Source: JABCPE02 sp963520375
Lineage (GTDB): Bacteria > Bacteroidota > Bacteroidia > Flavobacteriales > Weeksellaceae
Direction: 5' to 3'
NCBI GenBank assembly: GCA_963520375.1
Contig: CAUQQF010000024.1
Span: 1-22,880 of the forward strand
Length of the DNA stretch: 22,880 bases
Below, one piece after another: positions 1 to 6,995 of the stretch; within the stretch, counting starts at the first letter, position 1, and every line of letters starts with the position of its first letter. The position numbers and the translations under genes were made by a program. The notes beneath the pieces were generated by a model that saw only the letters and a program-made list of their open reading frames with translations, did no database searches and was not told the DNA's origin.

Positions 1-1443
1 TTATTTATTTGGAATATTTTTTAGAATATCTTTCAAGAAATCCCAGAATTTCTGTGTAGAAGAAATACTTGCTCTTTCATCCGGAGAGTGAGCCCCCTTG
101 ATAGTAGGCCCGAAACTTACCATTTCCATTTTAGGATAGTGAGCTCCGATGATTCCACATTCTAATCCAGCATGACACGCCACCACATTTGGTTTTGAAC
201 CAAATTTATCCGTGTAGAGTTTCTCCATTATTCGGAGAATTTCTGAATTTGGATTTGGCTTCCAGCCAGGGTAGGAGCCGCTAAACTCTACATTTAGCCC
301 ACCTAGTTCAAAAACAGCTTTTAGTTGGTTAGCTACATTGAATTTAGAAGACTCCACAGATGAACGGGTAAGGTTTAGAATTTTCAAATCACCATCTTTT
401 AGTTCCACTCTAGCGATGTTGTTGGAAGCTTCCACTAGGTCAGCCACATCAGGAGACATTCTGTATACGCCGTTGTGAGCGGATTTCAGCACGCGGATGA
501 TTTGGGCTGAATTTTCTTTAGAAATCCCATTTTCAGTGCTTTCAGTTTTTTCAATATTGATAACCAAATCCTTTTCAATGTTCGCAAATTCTTGTAGAAT
601 TTCAGTTTTTAATTTATTGGCTTCTGCAATGAAACCATCAGCATTTTTCACTGAAAAAACAGCCGTAGCCTCTCTTGGAATAGCGTTTCTCAGTCCGCCT
701 CCATCGATGGAAATCAGCTCTATTTCTTGACTTTCGATGCTGTTATAGAGCAGTCTTCCAAGGAGTACATTTGCATTCCCAAAACCTTTGTGGATGTCCA
801 TTCCAGAGTGCCCGCCTTGCAGTCCTTTGATTTCTATTTTTACCAAATTTCCTTTTGTAGGAGCGGTTTTGTAGGTTTGCGTAGCCGTTACATCCACGCC
901 GCCAGCACAGCCTATGTCTATTTCATCATCTTCTTCTGTGTCTAGGTTTAGGAGGATTTCGCCTTTTAGTACATTGGGTTTCAGGTTAAAAGCACCTGTC
1001 ATTCCAGTTTCTTCATCTATCGTGAATAGCGCTTCCAATGCAGGATGAGCGATATCATTGCTCTCCAAAATACTCATAACAGCCGCCACGCCGAGCCCGT
1101 TGTCTGCACCGAGTGTCGTTCCTTTTGCTTTCACCCAGTCGCCATCCACGAACATTTGAATTCCTTGATTTTCAAAGTCAAAATCTACATCATTGTTTTT
1201 TTGACAAACCATATCAAGGTGAGACTGCAGAACGATGGTTTTGCGGTTTTCCATCCCTGCTGTTGCAGGTTTTCGGATGATAACATTTCCTATTTCATCC
1301 ACTTGAGTATCAAGGTTTAGGCTTTCCCCAAAATTCTTGATAAACTCTATTACTCTCGCTTCTTTTTTGGAAGGTCTTGGAACTGCATTTAGTTTAGAAA
1401 AGTTTTTCCAAATAATCTGCGGTTCTATGTTTGATAAACTCAT
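1..1443 (-). CDS. pepD: Cytosol non-specific dipeptidase (aminoacyl-histidine dipeptidase), M20 family
   Basis: A zinc dipeptidase of the M20C family that splits a broad range of dipeptides, including Xaa-His, in the cytoplasm. The 480-residue length is usual for PepD. Visible metal-site motifs are HLD (H75, D77), GADNG (bridging D114), the catalytic pair E144-E145 in DEETG, D168 in NLDTEE, GGHSG (H212) in the lid domain and the C-terminal GAHSPDE (H452). The stop codon is the first three bases of the window, so the gene is complete. It begins 24 bases after the LURP-one-related gene, which suggests co-transcription. Assignment rests on the full motif set and is firm. Confidence 0.96.
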   Translation of the reverse strand: MSLSNIEPQIIWKNFSKLNAVPRPSKKEARVIEFIKNFGESLNLDTQVDEIGNVIIRKPATAGMENRKTIVLQSHLDMVCQKNNDVDFDFENQGIQMFVDGDWVKAKGTTLGADNGLGVAAVMSILESNDIAHPALEALFTIDEETGMTGAFNLKPNVLKGEILLNLDTEEDDEIDIGCAGGVDVTATQTYKTAPTKGNLVKIEIKGLQGGHSGMDIHKGFGNANVLLGRLLYNSIESQEIELISIDGGGLRNAIPREATAVFSVKNADGFIAEANKLKTEILQEFANIEKDLVINIEKTESTENGISKENSAQIIRVLKSAHNGVYRMSPDVADLVEASNNIARVELKDGDLKILNLTRSSVESSKFNVANQLKAVFELGGLNVEFSGSYPGWKPNPNSEILRIMEKLYTDKFGSKPNVVACHAGLECGIIGAHYPKMEMVSFGPTIKGAHSPDERASISSTQKFWDFLKDILKNIPNK

Positions 1444-1467
1444 AAAATTTTTATTTAAAGTTAAAAT

Positions 1468-2061
1468 TTATCCTCTCATTCTTTCTAAAAGCACCATCAT
1501 AAGGTAGGAAAGAACGATAAGTGTTTCATCTTCATCGCTTTCGGTTAATTTATCCAGTTGAAATCTTCTGCCCAGCAGTGAAGGCATTTTCTTCAGTGTG
1601 AAAAGTGTTTTTCCCAAAGAGTTTTCCAGACTGTAGGTAGGGTTTAGGAAATATCCTGTAAACCAGCCTATTACAGGAAGTTCGCCTACAAGGCCATCCC
1701 AAAATTTAACCCACGCATTATCTTCTCTTATGGTGTATTTATGCTGGTTGTTTTCATCATAGACTTCGTAGGTAGATTTCCATATAGAGCGCATACCTTT
1801 TCGGGTGAGCTTTCCGTAGTTAGTGCCGTCGGCTCCTGTGATGCTGTAGCTGGCATTGAAATCCAGCCATCTATCGGCTTTTATTCTGAAAAGTTCTGCA
1901 CTTTTCTCTTCATCGCGAAAGACCACCACATCTTCTTTTAGTTTAAACATTTTTTGCCTTACATAGGCGATGTGTTTTCCGTCTCGGTCGGTAATGTTAA
2001 AATCACTAGCTAAAGTGGTAATTTTAAATTTAAAATCTAAAGGATAGTTTAGGTTTTTCAT
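1468..2061 (-). CDS. LURP-one-related (tubby C-terminal-like) family protein
   Basis: A 197-residue protein of the LOR / tubby-C-like fold, seen as repeated beta-strand pairs (FNITDRDGKHIAYVRQK, AELFRIKADRW, YEVYDENNQHKYTIRE). I take the start at 2061 rather than the upstream ATG at 2112, because a good -33/-7 promoter lies between the two (2081-2112) and the extra 17 residues look like translated leader. There is no signal peptide. A hydrophobic stretch (PVIGWFTGYF) and the last 20 residues (VLSYLMMVLL) may touch membrane. The function of bacterial members is not known; the related fold in eukaryotes binds phosphoinositides, but that cannot be carried over. It is likely the first gene of a unit with pepD. 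Confidence 0.75.
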   Translation of the reverse strand: MKNLNYPLDFKFKITTLASDFNITDRDGKHIAYVRQKMFKLKEDVVVFRDEEKSAELFRIKADRWLDFNASYSITGADGTNYGKLTRKGMRSIWKSTYEVYDENNQHKYTIREDNAWVKFWDGLVGELPVIGWFTGYFLNPTYSLENSLGKTLFTLKKMPSLLGRRFQLDKLTESDEDETLIVLSYLMMVLLERMRG

Positions 2062-2080
2062 AAATAAAGAATATATTAAA

Positions 2081-2112
2081 CAAAGATATAAATTTAAAAG
2101 CGAAAATCCCAA
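2081..2112 (-). promoter_or_regulatory. Bacteroidota-type promoter for the LURP-one-related gene
   Basis: On the minus strand TTG (2110-2112) is followed after 21 bases by TATCTTTG (2081-2088), a full match to the -33 TTG / -7 TAnnTTTG consensus of the Bacteroidota primary sigma factor. Transcription would start near 2075, about 14 bases before the chosen ATG at 2061, which argues against the longer upstream start. Confidence 0.7.
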
Positions 2113-2141
2113 GTAAAGATTAGATGAGATTGTAAAATTTT

Positions 2142-2159
2142 AAAAAAAAAAAAAAAAAA
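2142..2159. repeat. 18-base poly(A) homopolymer upstream of the surface-protein promoter
   Basis: Eighteen consecutive A residues, followed by TTTATTTTTTT. The tract ends 23 bases before the -7 element at 2183-2190, so it lies at or just upstream of the -33 zone. Tracts this long are prone to slipped-strand length change. The exact count may also be affected by assembly. Confidence 0.85.
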
Positions 2160-2182
2160 TTTATTTTTTTACAAAATGTTTC

Positions 2183-2190
2183 TATCTTTG
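2183..2190 (+). promoter_or_regulatory. -7 promoter element TATCTTTG for the leader and surface-protein gene
   Basis: A full match to TAnnTTTG. No clear -33 TTG lies at the expected distance; that zone is occupied by the T-rich end of the homopolymer. Transcription from here would make a leader of about 270 bases before the ATG at 2466. Confidence 0.55.
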
Positions 2191-2244
2191 TCACATGGTT
2201 GGAGAACAATTACCTAAAAAACATTCATAAAAAATCACAAAAAG

Positions 2245-2355
2245 ATGAAAAAATATTTGGAAATATCAAAAAATAATGTAGCACACATACACACACAGTC
2301 AGTAGATAAGCAACAAATAAACAGCTTTTATAGTAGGGTGGTATTTTTCCTGTGA
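2245..2355 (+). CDS. Putative 36-residue leader peptide
   Basis: ATG at 2245 opens 36 codons (starting MKKYLEISKNN, ending YSRVVFFL) and closes with TGA at 2353-2355. The last six sense codons form the left arm of the hairpin at 2337-2370 and the stop codon lies in its loop. A ribosome finishing this frame would cover the left arm. I recognise no family and no run of one amino acid that would mark a classical amino-acid attenuator. There is only a poor ribosome-binding site, as is usual in this phylum. It may not be translated; the placement relative to the hairpin is the main argument for it. Confidence 0.35.
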   Translation: MKKYLEISKNNVAHIHTQSVDKQQINSFYSRVVFFL

Positions 2356-2377
2356 GGGAAAAATACCACCTTGTTTT
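2337..2377 (+). terminator. Strong intrinsic-terminator-like hairpin inside the leader
   Basis: A perfect 14-base-pair stem (GGTGGTATTTTTCC at 2337-2350 with its complement at 2357-2370), a six-base loop and the T-rich tail TTGTTTT. It lies before, not after, the surface-protein gene, and so could act as an attenuator. Alternatively it ends a short transcript made from the 2183 promoter. Confidence 0.7.
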
Positions 2378-2465
2378 GTCTACACTTTAGGGATTATCAA
2401 GACAAACCTAATAAAGTGGTTTGATGAAATTATAATAAAATAAACAACAATAAATTTTTTATATT

Positions 2466-4094
2466 ATGAGAAAATTAATATTTTTAGCACTGTCACTGTC
2501 TGGTATAGTGGTAGATGCACAAGTAGGCAGAGTAGGGATAAATACAGACAGTCCCAAAGCAACTCTGCATGTAGTGGGTAAACAGCCTGCTGCACAAGCA
2601 GAAGGTATTGTTTTTCCTCATGCCTCACAAGCAGAAATTAATACCTGGCAAGGAATGGGGAATCTGGAAATCGGAACTACGGTTTATAATACAGACCAGC
2701 GTTGTCTTGAAACTTGGAATGGTATCAAATGGTATAACCACTGTGGAGGGCGTAGTGTAATTCCTCCGGGACCTCCTACGCCGCCTACTACGCCAGGTCC
2801 GATATTACCTGCACCAGCCCCACCTGCGACGCTCCCTTCTTTCCCTGCTGGATTAGAACTGGGTGACAGTGGGTATTACATTGCATCTATCTATGATGAC
2901 AATTACCTGCCATATACCCAAAATGTTGGACCTGCTCAATTTGGAGTGTCCAATCCTGATGGCCATGATGCTACCAACCCAAGTCCCAGCTATCCTTCTG
3001 AAAATGTTGTGATAGATGTACAGGGAAGGCTGGACCATACAGGTATAGAGGTGGGTATCCCGATAAAAAGCGCTACAGGAACATCTATTACTATTACTGC
3101 GTTTTCTGTCTATTCTAAAGTAGCAGCTGGGCTTACACAGAATAATATTGAAACAGAGATAGAGCTCCACATCCCTGCACAGACCTTTGGTTTTGGTGGT
3201 GGATATGGGGAGAGAAGATATGTTAAAGCTATCCTGAGAGCCAAAGACCCCAATAAACCTCTTTTGGTGAAAAAATTAGACATGAACATTGGTAACGGGG
3301 CAGACTACAGAGGAGTACCGCTGGCAGAGTTCAAATACTTTAGTGATGACAGCCGTACGAATATTAAGACTTTCTATTTCAATGCTGTTACAGGAATTCC
3401 AGATTTGAACTTTAATAATTCACAAGACGCATTGTCTGGTATGTATTCCGGACAGTTTATGCACAGGTTTATCTATGTACCGGCATATGGCTCGGATGGT
3501 AAGGTATGGCTGTCTAATAACTTGGGCGCAGCCTATGCCAATCTGGATGACTATCTCAATTTTAACCCTGGTAAACAGGCAGAATCTGATGAAGACCACA
3601 AAGCCTACGGCTCACTATTCCAGTGGGGGAGAATACCTGCACCAGATAATCGTGGTTTGCTTGGGCATGAGCTGGTAAACTGGATATCTAAGTCCGCAGG
3701 ACAGCCAAAAATTCCTTCACTGAACTGGTTCGGTGGTTTGGGACACCGAATGGGGTATCATGTAGAGTACTGCCCTGTAGGATTTAAAACACCTAGTACA
3801 GATGACTGGAAAGCCTATGCTAATGCATTAGTAAATGATACTTCAGGTAGTACTGTTGCAGGTGGTAGTGAGTTCTATACAGATTTGGCTCTTCGTTTAA
3901 CTAGACCAGGTGTACGACATTCAGAGGTAGGTAGTTCATTTAATAATATAAGAGGTGAAGGTCGTTATTCAACTACTACAAATGCTATATCTAATTTGCA
4001 GATACGAGCTTTTCTCTTTACTAACGGGACATTTCACACTGATATGCTTTCCTTTCGTTCTGCTGGATTATCTGTCCGCTGTATAAAGCAATAG
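2466..4094 (+). CDS. Exported surface protein with C-terminal Fib_succ_major (paralogous) domain
   Basis: A 542-residue protein with a type I signal peptide (MRKLIFLAL..., likely cut after VDA before Q19). Residues 20-95 match the VGINTDSPKATLHV opening common in flavobacterial surface proteins, then a proline-rich linker (about 100-127), a middle region of unknown fold (130-335), and a C-terminal domain of the Fibrobacter succinogenes major paralogous type (about 340-542) with WLSNNLG (348-354), YGSLFQWGR (381-389), CPVGFKTPSTDDW (436-448) and the closing LSVRCIK (535-541). No type IX secretion C-terminal domain is seen and there is no lipobox, so the final location (periplasm or surface) is inferred. 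The gene stands alone with its own leader and terminator. The role is unknown; the domain family is often duplicated and variable, which fits an adhesin or other exposed protein. Confidence 0.8.
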   Translation: MRKLIFLALSLSGIVVDAQVGRVGINTDSPKATLHVVGKQPAAQAEGIVFPHASQAEINTWQGMGNLEIGTTVYNTDQRCLETWNGIKWYNHCGGRSVIPPGPPTPPTTPGPILPAPAPPATLPSFPAGLELGDSGYYIASIYDDNYLPYTQNVGPAQFGVSNPDGHDATNPSPSYPSENVVIDVQGRLDHTGIEVGIPIKSATGTSITITAFSVYSKVAAGLTQNNIETEIELHIPAQTFGFGGGYGERRYVKAILRAKDPNKPLLVKKLDMNIGNGADYRGVPLAEFKYFSDDSRTNIKTFYFNAVTGIPDLNFNNSQDALSGMYSGQFMHRFIYVPAYGSDGKVWLSNNLGAAYANLDDYLNFNPGKQAESDEDHKAYGSLFQWGRIPAPDNRGLLGHELVNWISKSAGQPKIPSLNWFGGLGHRMGYHVEYCPVGFKTPSTDDWKAYANALVNDTSGSTVAGGSEFYTDLALRLTRPGVRHSEVGSSFNNIRGEGRYSTTTNAISNLQIRAFLFTNGTFHTDMLSFRSAGLSVRCIKQ

Positions 4095-4141
4095 GAAGGT
4101 TTAGTATTTTTATTAAGATTAGTATATTTTAATGATATGAA

Positions 4142-4172
4142 GTCCTCGGCATTCGTGCTTGGGGACTTTTTT
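4142..4172 (+). terminator. Intrinsic terminator after the surface-protein gene
   Basis: GTCCTCG pairs with TGGGGAC (two G-T wobbles), an inner GCA/TGC pair closes a TTCG tetraloop, and six T residues follow. Confidence 0.75.
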
Positions 4173-4276
4173 ATATTTCTATATGATAAAAATAGTAGAA
4201 TAATTGGAAGAATACCATAACCTTTACCAAACAACTTATAAATGTGAGAAGATAAATAAATATCACAGGAAATTGC

Positions 4277-4284
4277 TAAATTTG
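4277..4284 (+). promoter_or_regulatory. -7 promoter element TAAATTTG for the deformylase-like gene
   Basis: A full match to TAnnTTTG 29 bases before the ATG at 4314. No good -33 TTG was found at the usual distance, so confidence is moderate. Confidence 0.45.
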
Positions 4285-4313
4285 TCTTTAATAATCATCA
4301 AAAATAGATAGAA

Positions 4314-4943
4314 ATGATAAGAATTTTTTTATTAAGTTTGGCTCTACTCGGAACTGCTGTAGAGGCTCAGAAGAAAATCGGGAAAGAGGATGTTGTCCTC
4401 ATCAAATCAGGAAAAAGCTCTGAACCGATGAGGGTTTTGCAGGTTACCAATCCCAAAGATTTTAAAATCCTAAAAGATGTTTCCCGCCCAGTGGATGCCA
4501 AAGACCCGAATCTCAAGCTGTTAGCCGAGAGAATGCTCGCTACTGTGAAAGATGAACAGGGCGTAGGCATCGCAGCGCCGCAGGTAGGACTGAATATAAA
4601 GGCGATTTGGGTGCAGAGATTTGACAAGGAAGGAAAGCCTTTTGAGTTCTTTGTAAATCCAGAAATCAAATGGATGTCTTCAGCGTTAAGACTTGGTGCG
4701 GAAGGGTGTCTTTCCATTCCAAATGAAAGAGGAGAGGTCTATCGCAGCCTTGTGATTGATTTGGCTTACGAAACTTTGGACGGAGAGAAAAAACGAGAGC
4801 TGGTAGAAGGTTTCACAGCGGTGATTTTCCAGCATGAGTATGACCACCTTATGGGAAGGCTCTTCACAGAAAGGATAAAGGAGCAGAAACTGGGAACTTT
4901 CATCAAAGCGGATGAAGTGAATAAGATTTATTATCAAAAGTAA
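4314..4943 (+). CDS. Exported peptide deformylase-like protein
   Basis: All three signature motifs of peptide deformylase are present: GVGIAAPQVG (83-92), EGCLSIP (130-136, metal ligand C132) and HEYDH (174-178, ligands H174 and H178, catalytic E175). Cytosolic deformylases remove the formyl group from new proteins at the ribosome. This 209-residue protein instead starts with a clear signal peptide (MIRIFLLSLALLGTAVEA, cut before Q19) and a region of about 35 residues before the catalytic domain, so it should act outside the cytoplasm. The catalytic residues are intact, so it is not obviously dead. It may act on formylated peptides or on another amide in the periplasm; the substrate is unknown. 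A standard cytosolic deformylase is expected elsewhere in the genome, so I give no symbol. Confidence 0.85.
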   Translation: MIRIFLLSLALLGTAVEAQKKIGKEDVVLIKSGKSSEPMRVLQVTNPKDFKILKDVSRPVDAKDPNLKLLAERMLATVKDEQGVGIAAPQVGLNIKAIWVQRFDKEGKPFEFFVNPEIKWMSSALRLGAEGCLSIPNERGEVYRSLVIDLAYETLDGEKKRELVEGFTAVIFQHEYDHLMGRLFTERIKEQKLGTFIKADEVNKIYYQK

Positions 4944-4961
4944 ATTTTAGGGAGAATTTCT

Positions 4962-4969
4962 TATTTTTG
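4962..4969 (+). promoter_or_regulatory. -7 promoter element TATTTTTG just before recR
   Basis: Matches TAnnTTTG and ends four bases before the recR ATG, so a transcript from it would have almost no leader. No matching -33 TTG is seen. recR may also be read through from the gene 30 bases upstream. Confidence 0.35.
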
Positions 4970-4973
4970 CCGA

Positions 4974-5585
4974 ATGGAATACCCAAGTAAAGTATTATCC
5001 AGAGCAGTAGAGGAGATTTCTGGACTGCCAGGGATAGGCAAAAAATCGGCTCTTCGGCTGGCGCTGCATCTTCTCAGACAGCCTAAATCACAGGGAATGG
5101 CGCTTTCGCAGGCTTTGGAAAGTCTGGTAACGAATATAAAATACTGCCAAGAGTGTCATAATTTCTCGGATTTTGATATTTGTGAAATCTGTGCTGATGA
5201 AAAGCGAAACGCCGAAACGCTCTGCATCGTAGAAGATGTAAGGGATGTTCTCGCAATAGAAAACACTTCTAAATATAATGGAAAATATTTGGTTTTAGGA
5301 GGGAAAATCTCTCCGATGGAAGGCATAGGACCGCACCAGTTGAATATTTCCAGCATTGAAAAAAAACTCAATGGAGAAAACCTAAAAGAAGTGATTTTTG
5401 CGCTGAGTGCAACGATGGAGGGCGATACCACGGCTTATTATATTTATAAGAAATTCAAGCATTTTAATGTAAAGTTTTCCAGCATCGCAAGGGGAATTTC
5501 GGTAGGTGACGAGTTGGAATATGCAGATGAGGTCTCTCTCGGAAGGTCTATTATCAACAGGCTTCCGTATGATGAAGCGAAATAA
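4974..5585 (+). CDS. recR: Recombination mediator protein RecR
   Basis: RecR works with RecO (and RecF) to load RecA on single-stranded DNA at gaps during repair. The 203-residue length is usual. Order of parts: helix-hairpin-helix (GLPGIGKKSALRLALHLL, 17-34), a four-cysteine zinc finger (C58, C61, C70, C73), and a Toprim domain beginning near LCIVEDVRDV (83-92) and carrying MEGIGP and GDTTAYYI. The conserved C-terminal segment with SLGRSI is present. It follows the deformylase-like gene by 30 bases and converges on pepT across a shared terminator. Confidence 0.96.
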   Translation: MEYPSKVLSRAVEEISGLPGIGKKSALRLALHLLRQPKSQGMALSQALESLVTNIKYCQECHNFSDFDICEICADEKRNAETLCIVEDVRDVLAIENTSKYNGKYLVLGGKISPMEGIGPHQLNISSIEKKLNGENLKEVIFALSATMEGDTTAYYIYKKFKHFNVKFSSIARGISVGDELEYADEVSLGRSIINRLPYDEAK

Positions 5586-5600
5586 AACTTACCAATACAA

Positions 5601-5635
5601 AAAAATAAATCGCCCATAAAAGGCGATTTATTTTT
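5601..5635. terminator. Bidirectional terminator between recR and pepT
   Basis: A stem of 9 base pairs (TAAATCGCC / GGCGATTTA, 5606-5614 and 5622-5630), extended by flanking A and T runs, with loop CATAAAA. The A run on one side and T run on the other let it serve both converging genes; its right arm reaches the pepT stop codon. Confidence 0.85.
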
Positions 5636-6890
5636 ATAATTTCTCTACTTCTCGTGTGATTTCTATGATAACTTCTGTGGCTTTTTCCATAGATTCTAAT
5701 GGAACATATTCATAAGGCCCGTGGAAGTTAAGCCCTCCCGCGAAGATATTAGGGCAAGGAAGTCCCATGTAAGACAGCTGTGCGCCATCGGTTCCGCCTC
5801 GGATAGCCTTCACTTCTGGAGTGATTCCAAGGTTTTTCATGGCTCTTTCTGCCACTTCTATGATGTGCATTTTGCCTTCGAATTGTTTTTTCATGTTGAG
5901 ATATTGCTCTTTTATCTCTATTTCAAAGACATTTTCGCCATATTTTTGGTTGAATTCCGCTACTTTTTCTGCGATGAATTTCTTGCGGTTTTCAAATTTC
6001 TGTTCATCGTGGTCACGGATGATGTATTGTAGTTTTGCTTCGGAAACATCCGCTTTTAGGTCTAAAAGATGATAAAAACCTTCAAAACCTCTTGTCGTAG
6101 AAGGAGTTTCGTTAGCAGGGAGCGACTGGATAAACTCAGCAGCAAGAAGCCCAGCATTTACCATTTTTCCGTAAGCGTAACCAGGGTGTACGCTCAGTCC
6201 GTGGATTTTTACAACCGCTCCAGCCGCATTAAAGTTCTCGTATTCTATTTCGCCTACATCACTTCCATCCATGGTGTAAGCCCATTCAGCACCGAATTTT
6301 TCTACATTGAACTTGTGTGCTCCTTTCCCGATTTCTTCATCAGGATTGAATCCCACGGCTATTCTTCCGTGTTTTATCTCAGGATGCTGGATGAGGTATT
6401 CTGCGGCTGTCATGATTTCTGCCACGCCCGCCTTGTCATCCGCTCCGAGAAGGCTGGTTCCATCGGTAGTGATTAGGGTTTGTCCCTTGTATTGTTTCAG
6501 GTTTTCAAACTTGTTAGGAGAGAGGGTGAAGCCTGTTTTTGGGTTAAGAAGCAGGTCGCCTCCATCATAATTTTCCCAAATTTGAGGATTTACATCTTTA
6601 CCATTGAAATCAGGCGAAGTGTCAAAATGGGCAATAAATCCCACAGTAGGTACTTTTTTCTCTATATTAGATGGGATAAATCCGTATACATAGGCGTTTT
6701 CATCGATAGAGACATCTTCCAGACCGATGGCTTTCATTTCCTCAAAAAGATATTTTGCGATGTCCCACTGCTGCGGAGAACTCGGCGTTTCCTCACATTC
6801 AGGGTCGCTGGTGGAATATATCTTTACATAAGTCAAAAAGCGCTGAAGGAGTTTTTCTCTCCATTCTTTGTCTAATTTTATTTGTTCCAT
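5634..6890 (-). CDS. pepT: Peptidase T (tripeptide aminopeptidase), M20 family
   Basis: PepT removes the N-terminal residue from tripeptides in the cytoplasm using two zinc ions. From the ATG at 6890 the protein has 418 residues, close to the usual size; an ATG 75 bases further upstream would add a hydrophobic, poorly conserved stretch and is rejected. Motifs: HFD (H88, D90), LLGADDKAG (D151), the catalytic pair E185-E186 in NPDEEIG, MDGSD (D208), HPG (H235), RGGTDGAQLSYMGLPCPN (364-381) and H390 in FHGPYE. Together with PepD this gives the window two M20 peptidases. It is a single-gene unit between two terminators. Confidence 0.96.
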   Translation of the reverse strand: MEQIKLDKEWREKLLQRFLTYVKIYSTSDPECEETPSSPQQWDIAKYLFEEMKAIGLEDVSIDENAYVYGFIPSNIEKKVPTVGFIAHFDTSPDFNGKDVNPQIWENYDGGDLLLNPKTGFTLSPNKFENLKQYKGQTLITTDGTSLLGADDKAGVAEIMTAAEYLIQHPEIKHGRIAVGFNPDEEIGKGAHKFNVEKFGAEWAYTMDGSDVGEIEYENFNAAGAVVKIHGLSVHPGYAYGKMVNAGLLAAEFIQSLPANETPSTTRGFEGFYHLLDLKADVSEAKLQYIIRDHDEQKFENRKKFIAEKVAEFNQKYGENVFEIEIKEQYLNMKKQFEGKMHIIEVAERAMKNLGITPEVKAIRGGTDGAQLSYMGLPCPNIFAGGLNFHGPYEYVPLESMEKATEVIIEITREVEKL

Positions 6891-6958
6891 TGTATTTAAT
6901 TTATTGATAAATAAAAAATAAGGGTAAAAGTAAGAAATATTTGTCAAAAATTGATAAA

Positions 6959-6987
6959 AAAACACTCCCTTTTGTGGAGAGTGTTTT
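6959..6987 (-). terminator. Intrinsic terminator after fabI
   Basis: AAAACACTC (6959-6967) pairs with GAGTGTTTT (6979-6987). On the minus strand the stem is followed by a run of seven T residues, just after the fabI stop codon. Confidence 0.8.
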
Positions 6988-6995
6988 AGTAAAAA

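Larger units (their letters stand above)
2194..2465 (+). promoter_or_regulatory. Long 5' leader of the surface-protein gene
   Basis: This gene-poor stretch holds, in order: a short reading frame at 2245-2355, a strong hairpin with a T-rich tail at 2337-2377, a weaker possible hairpin (CACTTTA at 2383-2389 with TAAAGTG at 2412-2418, 22-base loop), and an AT-rich spacer to the ATG at 2466. I found no second full -33/-7 promoter after the strong hairpin, so the surface gene probably depends on read-through from the promoter at 2183. Confidence 0.5.

Noticed and set aside
497..1320. Several plus-strand frames of 70-90 codons inside pepD
   Set aside because: They are antisense to a firmly identified gene, have no recognisable protein features and no promoter; the same holds for the antisense frames within pepT, rlmD and other genes.
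2062..2112. Longer N-terminus for the LURP-one-related protein
   Set aside because: The extra 17 codons overlap a good -33/-7 promoter on the same strand.
3820..4094. Possible base-composition break in the last part of the surface-protein gene, suggesting a swapped cassette
   Set aside because: Hand counts of several 60-base lines gave 32-45% G+C, overlapping the 40% of an earlier line; no convincing break.
2466..4094. Diversity-generating retroelement at the surface-protein gene
   Set aside because: No reverse transcriptase gene and no template repeat of the gene's end are visible in this window, so it remains only a question for the whole genome.
4095..4313. Hidden gene between the surface protein and the deformylase-like gene
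   Set aside because: Apart from the terminator and the -7 element, frames here are short and AT-rich with no protein-like content.
6891..6965. Longer N-terminus for PepT, hydrophobic and possibly a signal peptide
   Set aside because: PepT is cytoplasmic, the ATG at 6890 gives the usual family length, and the upstream codons are AT-rich intergenic sequence.
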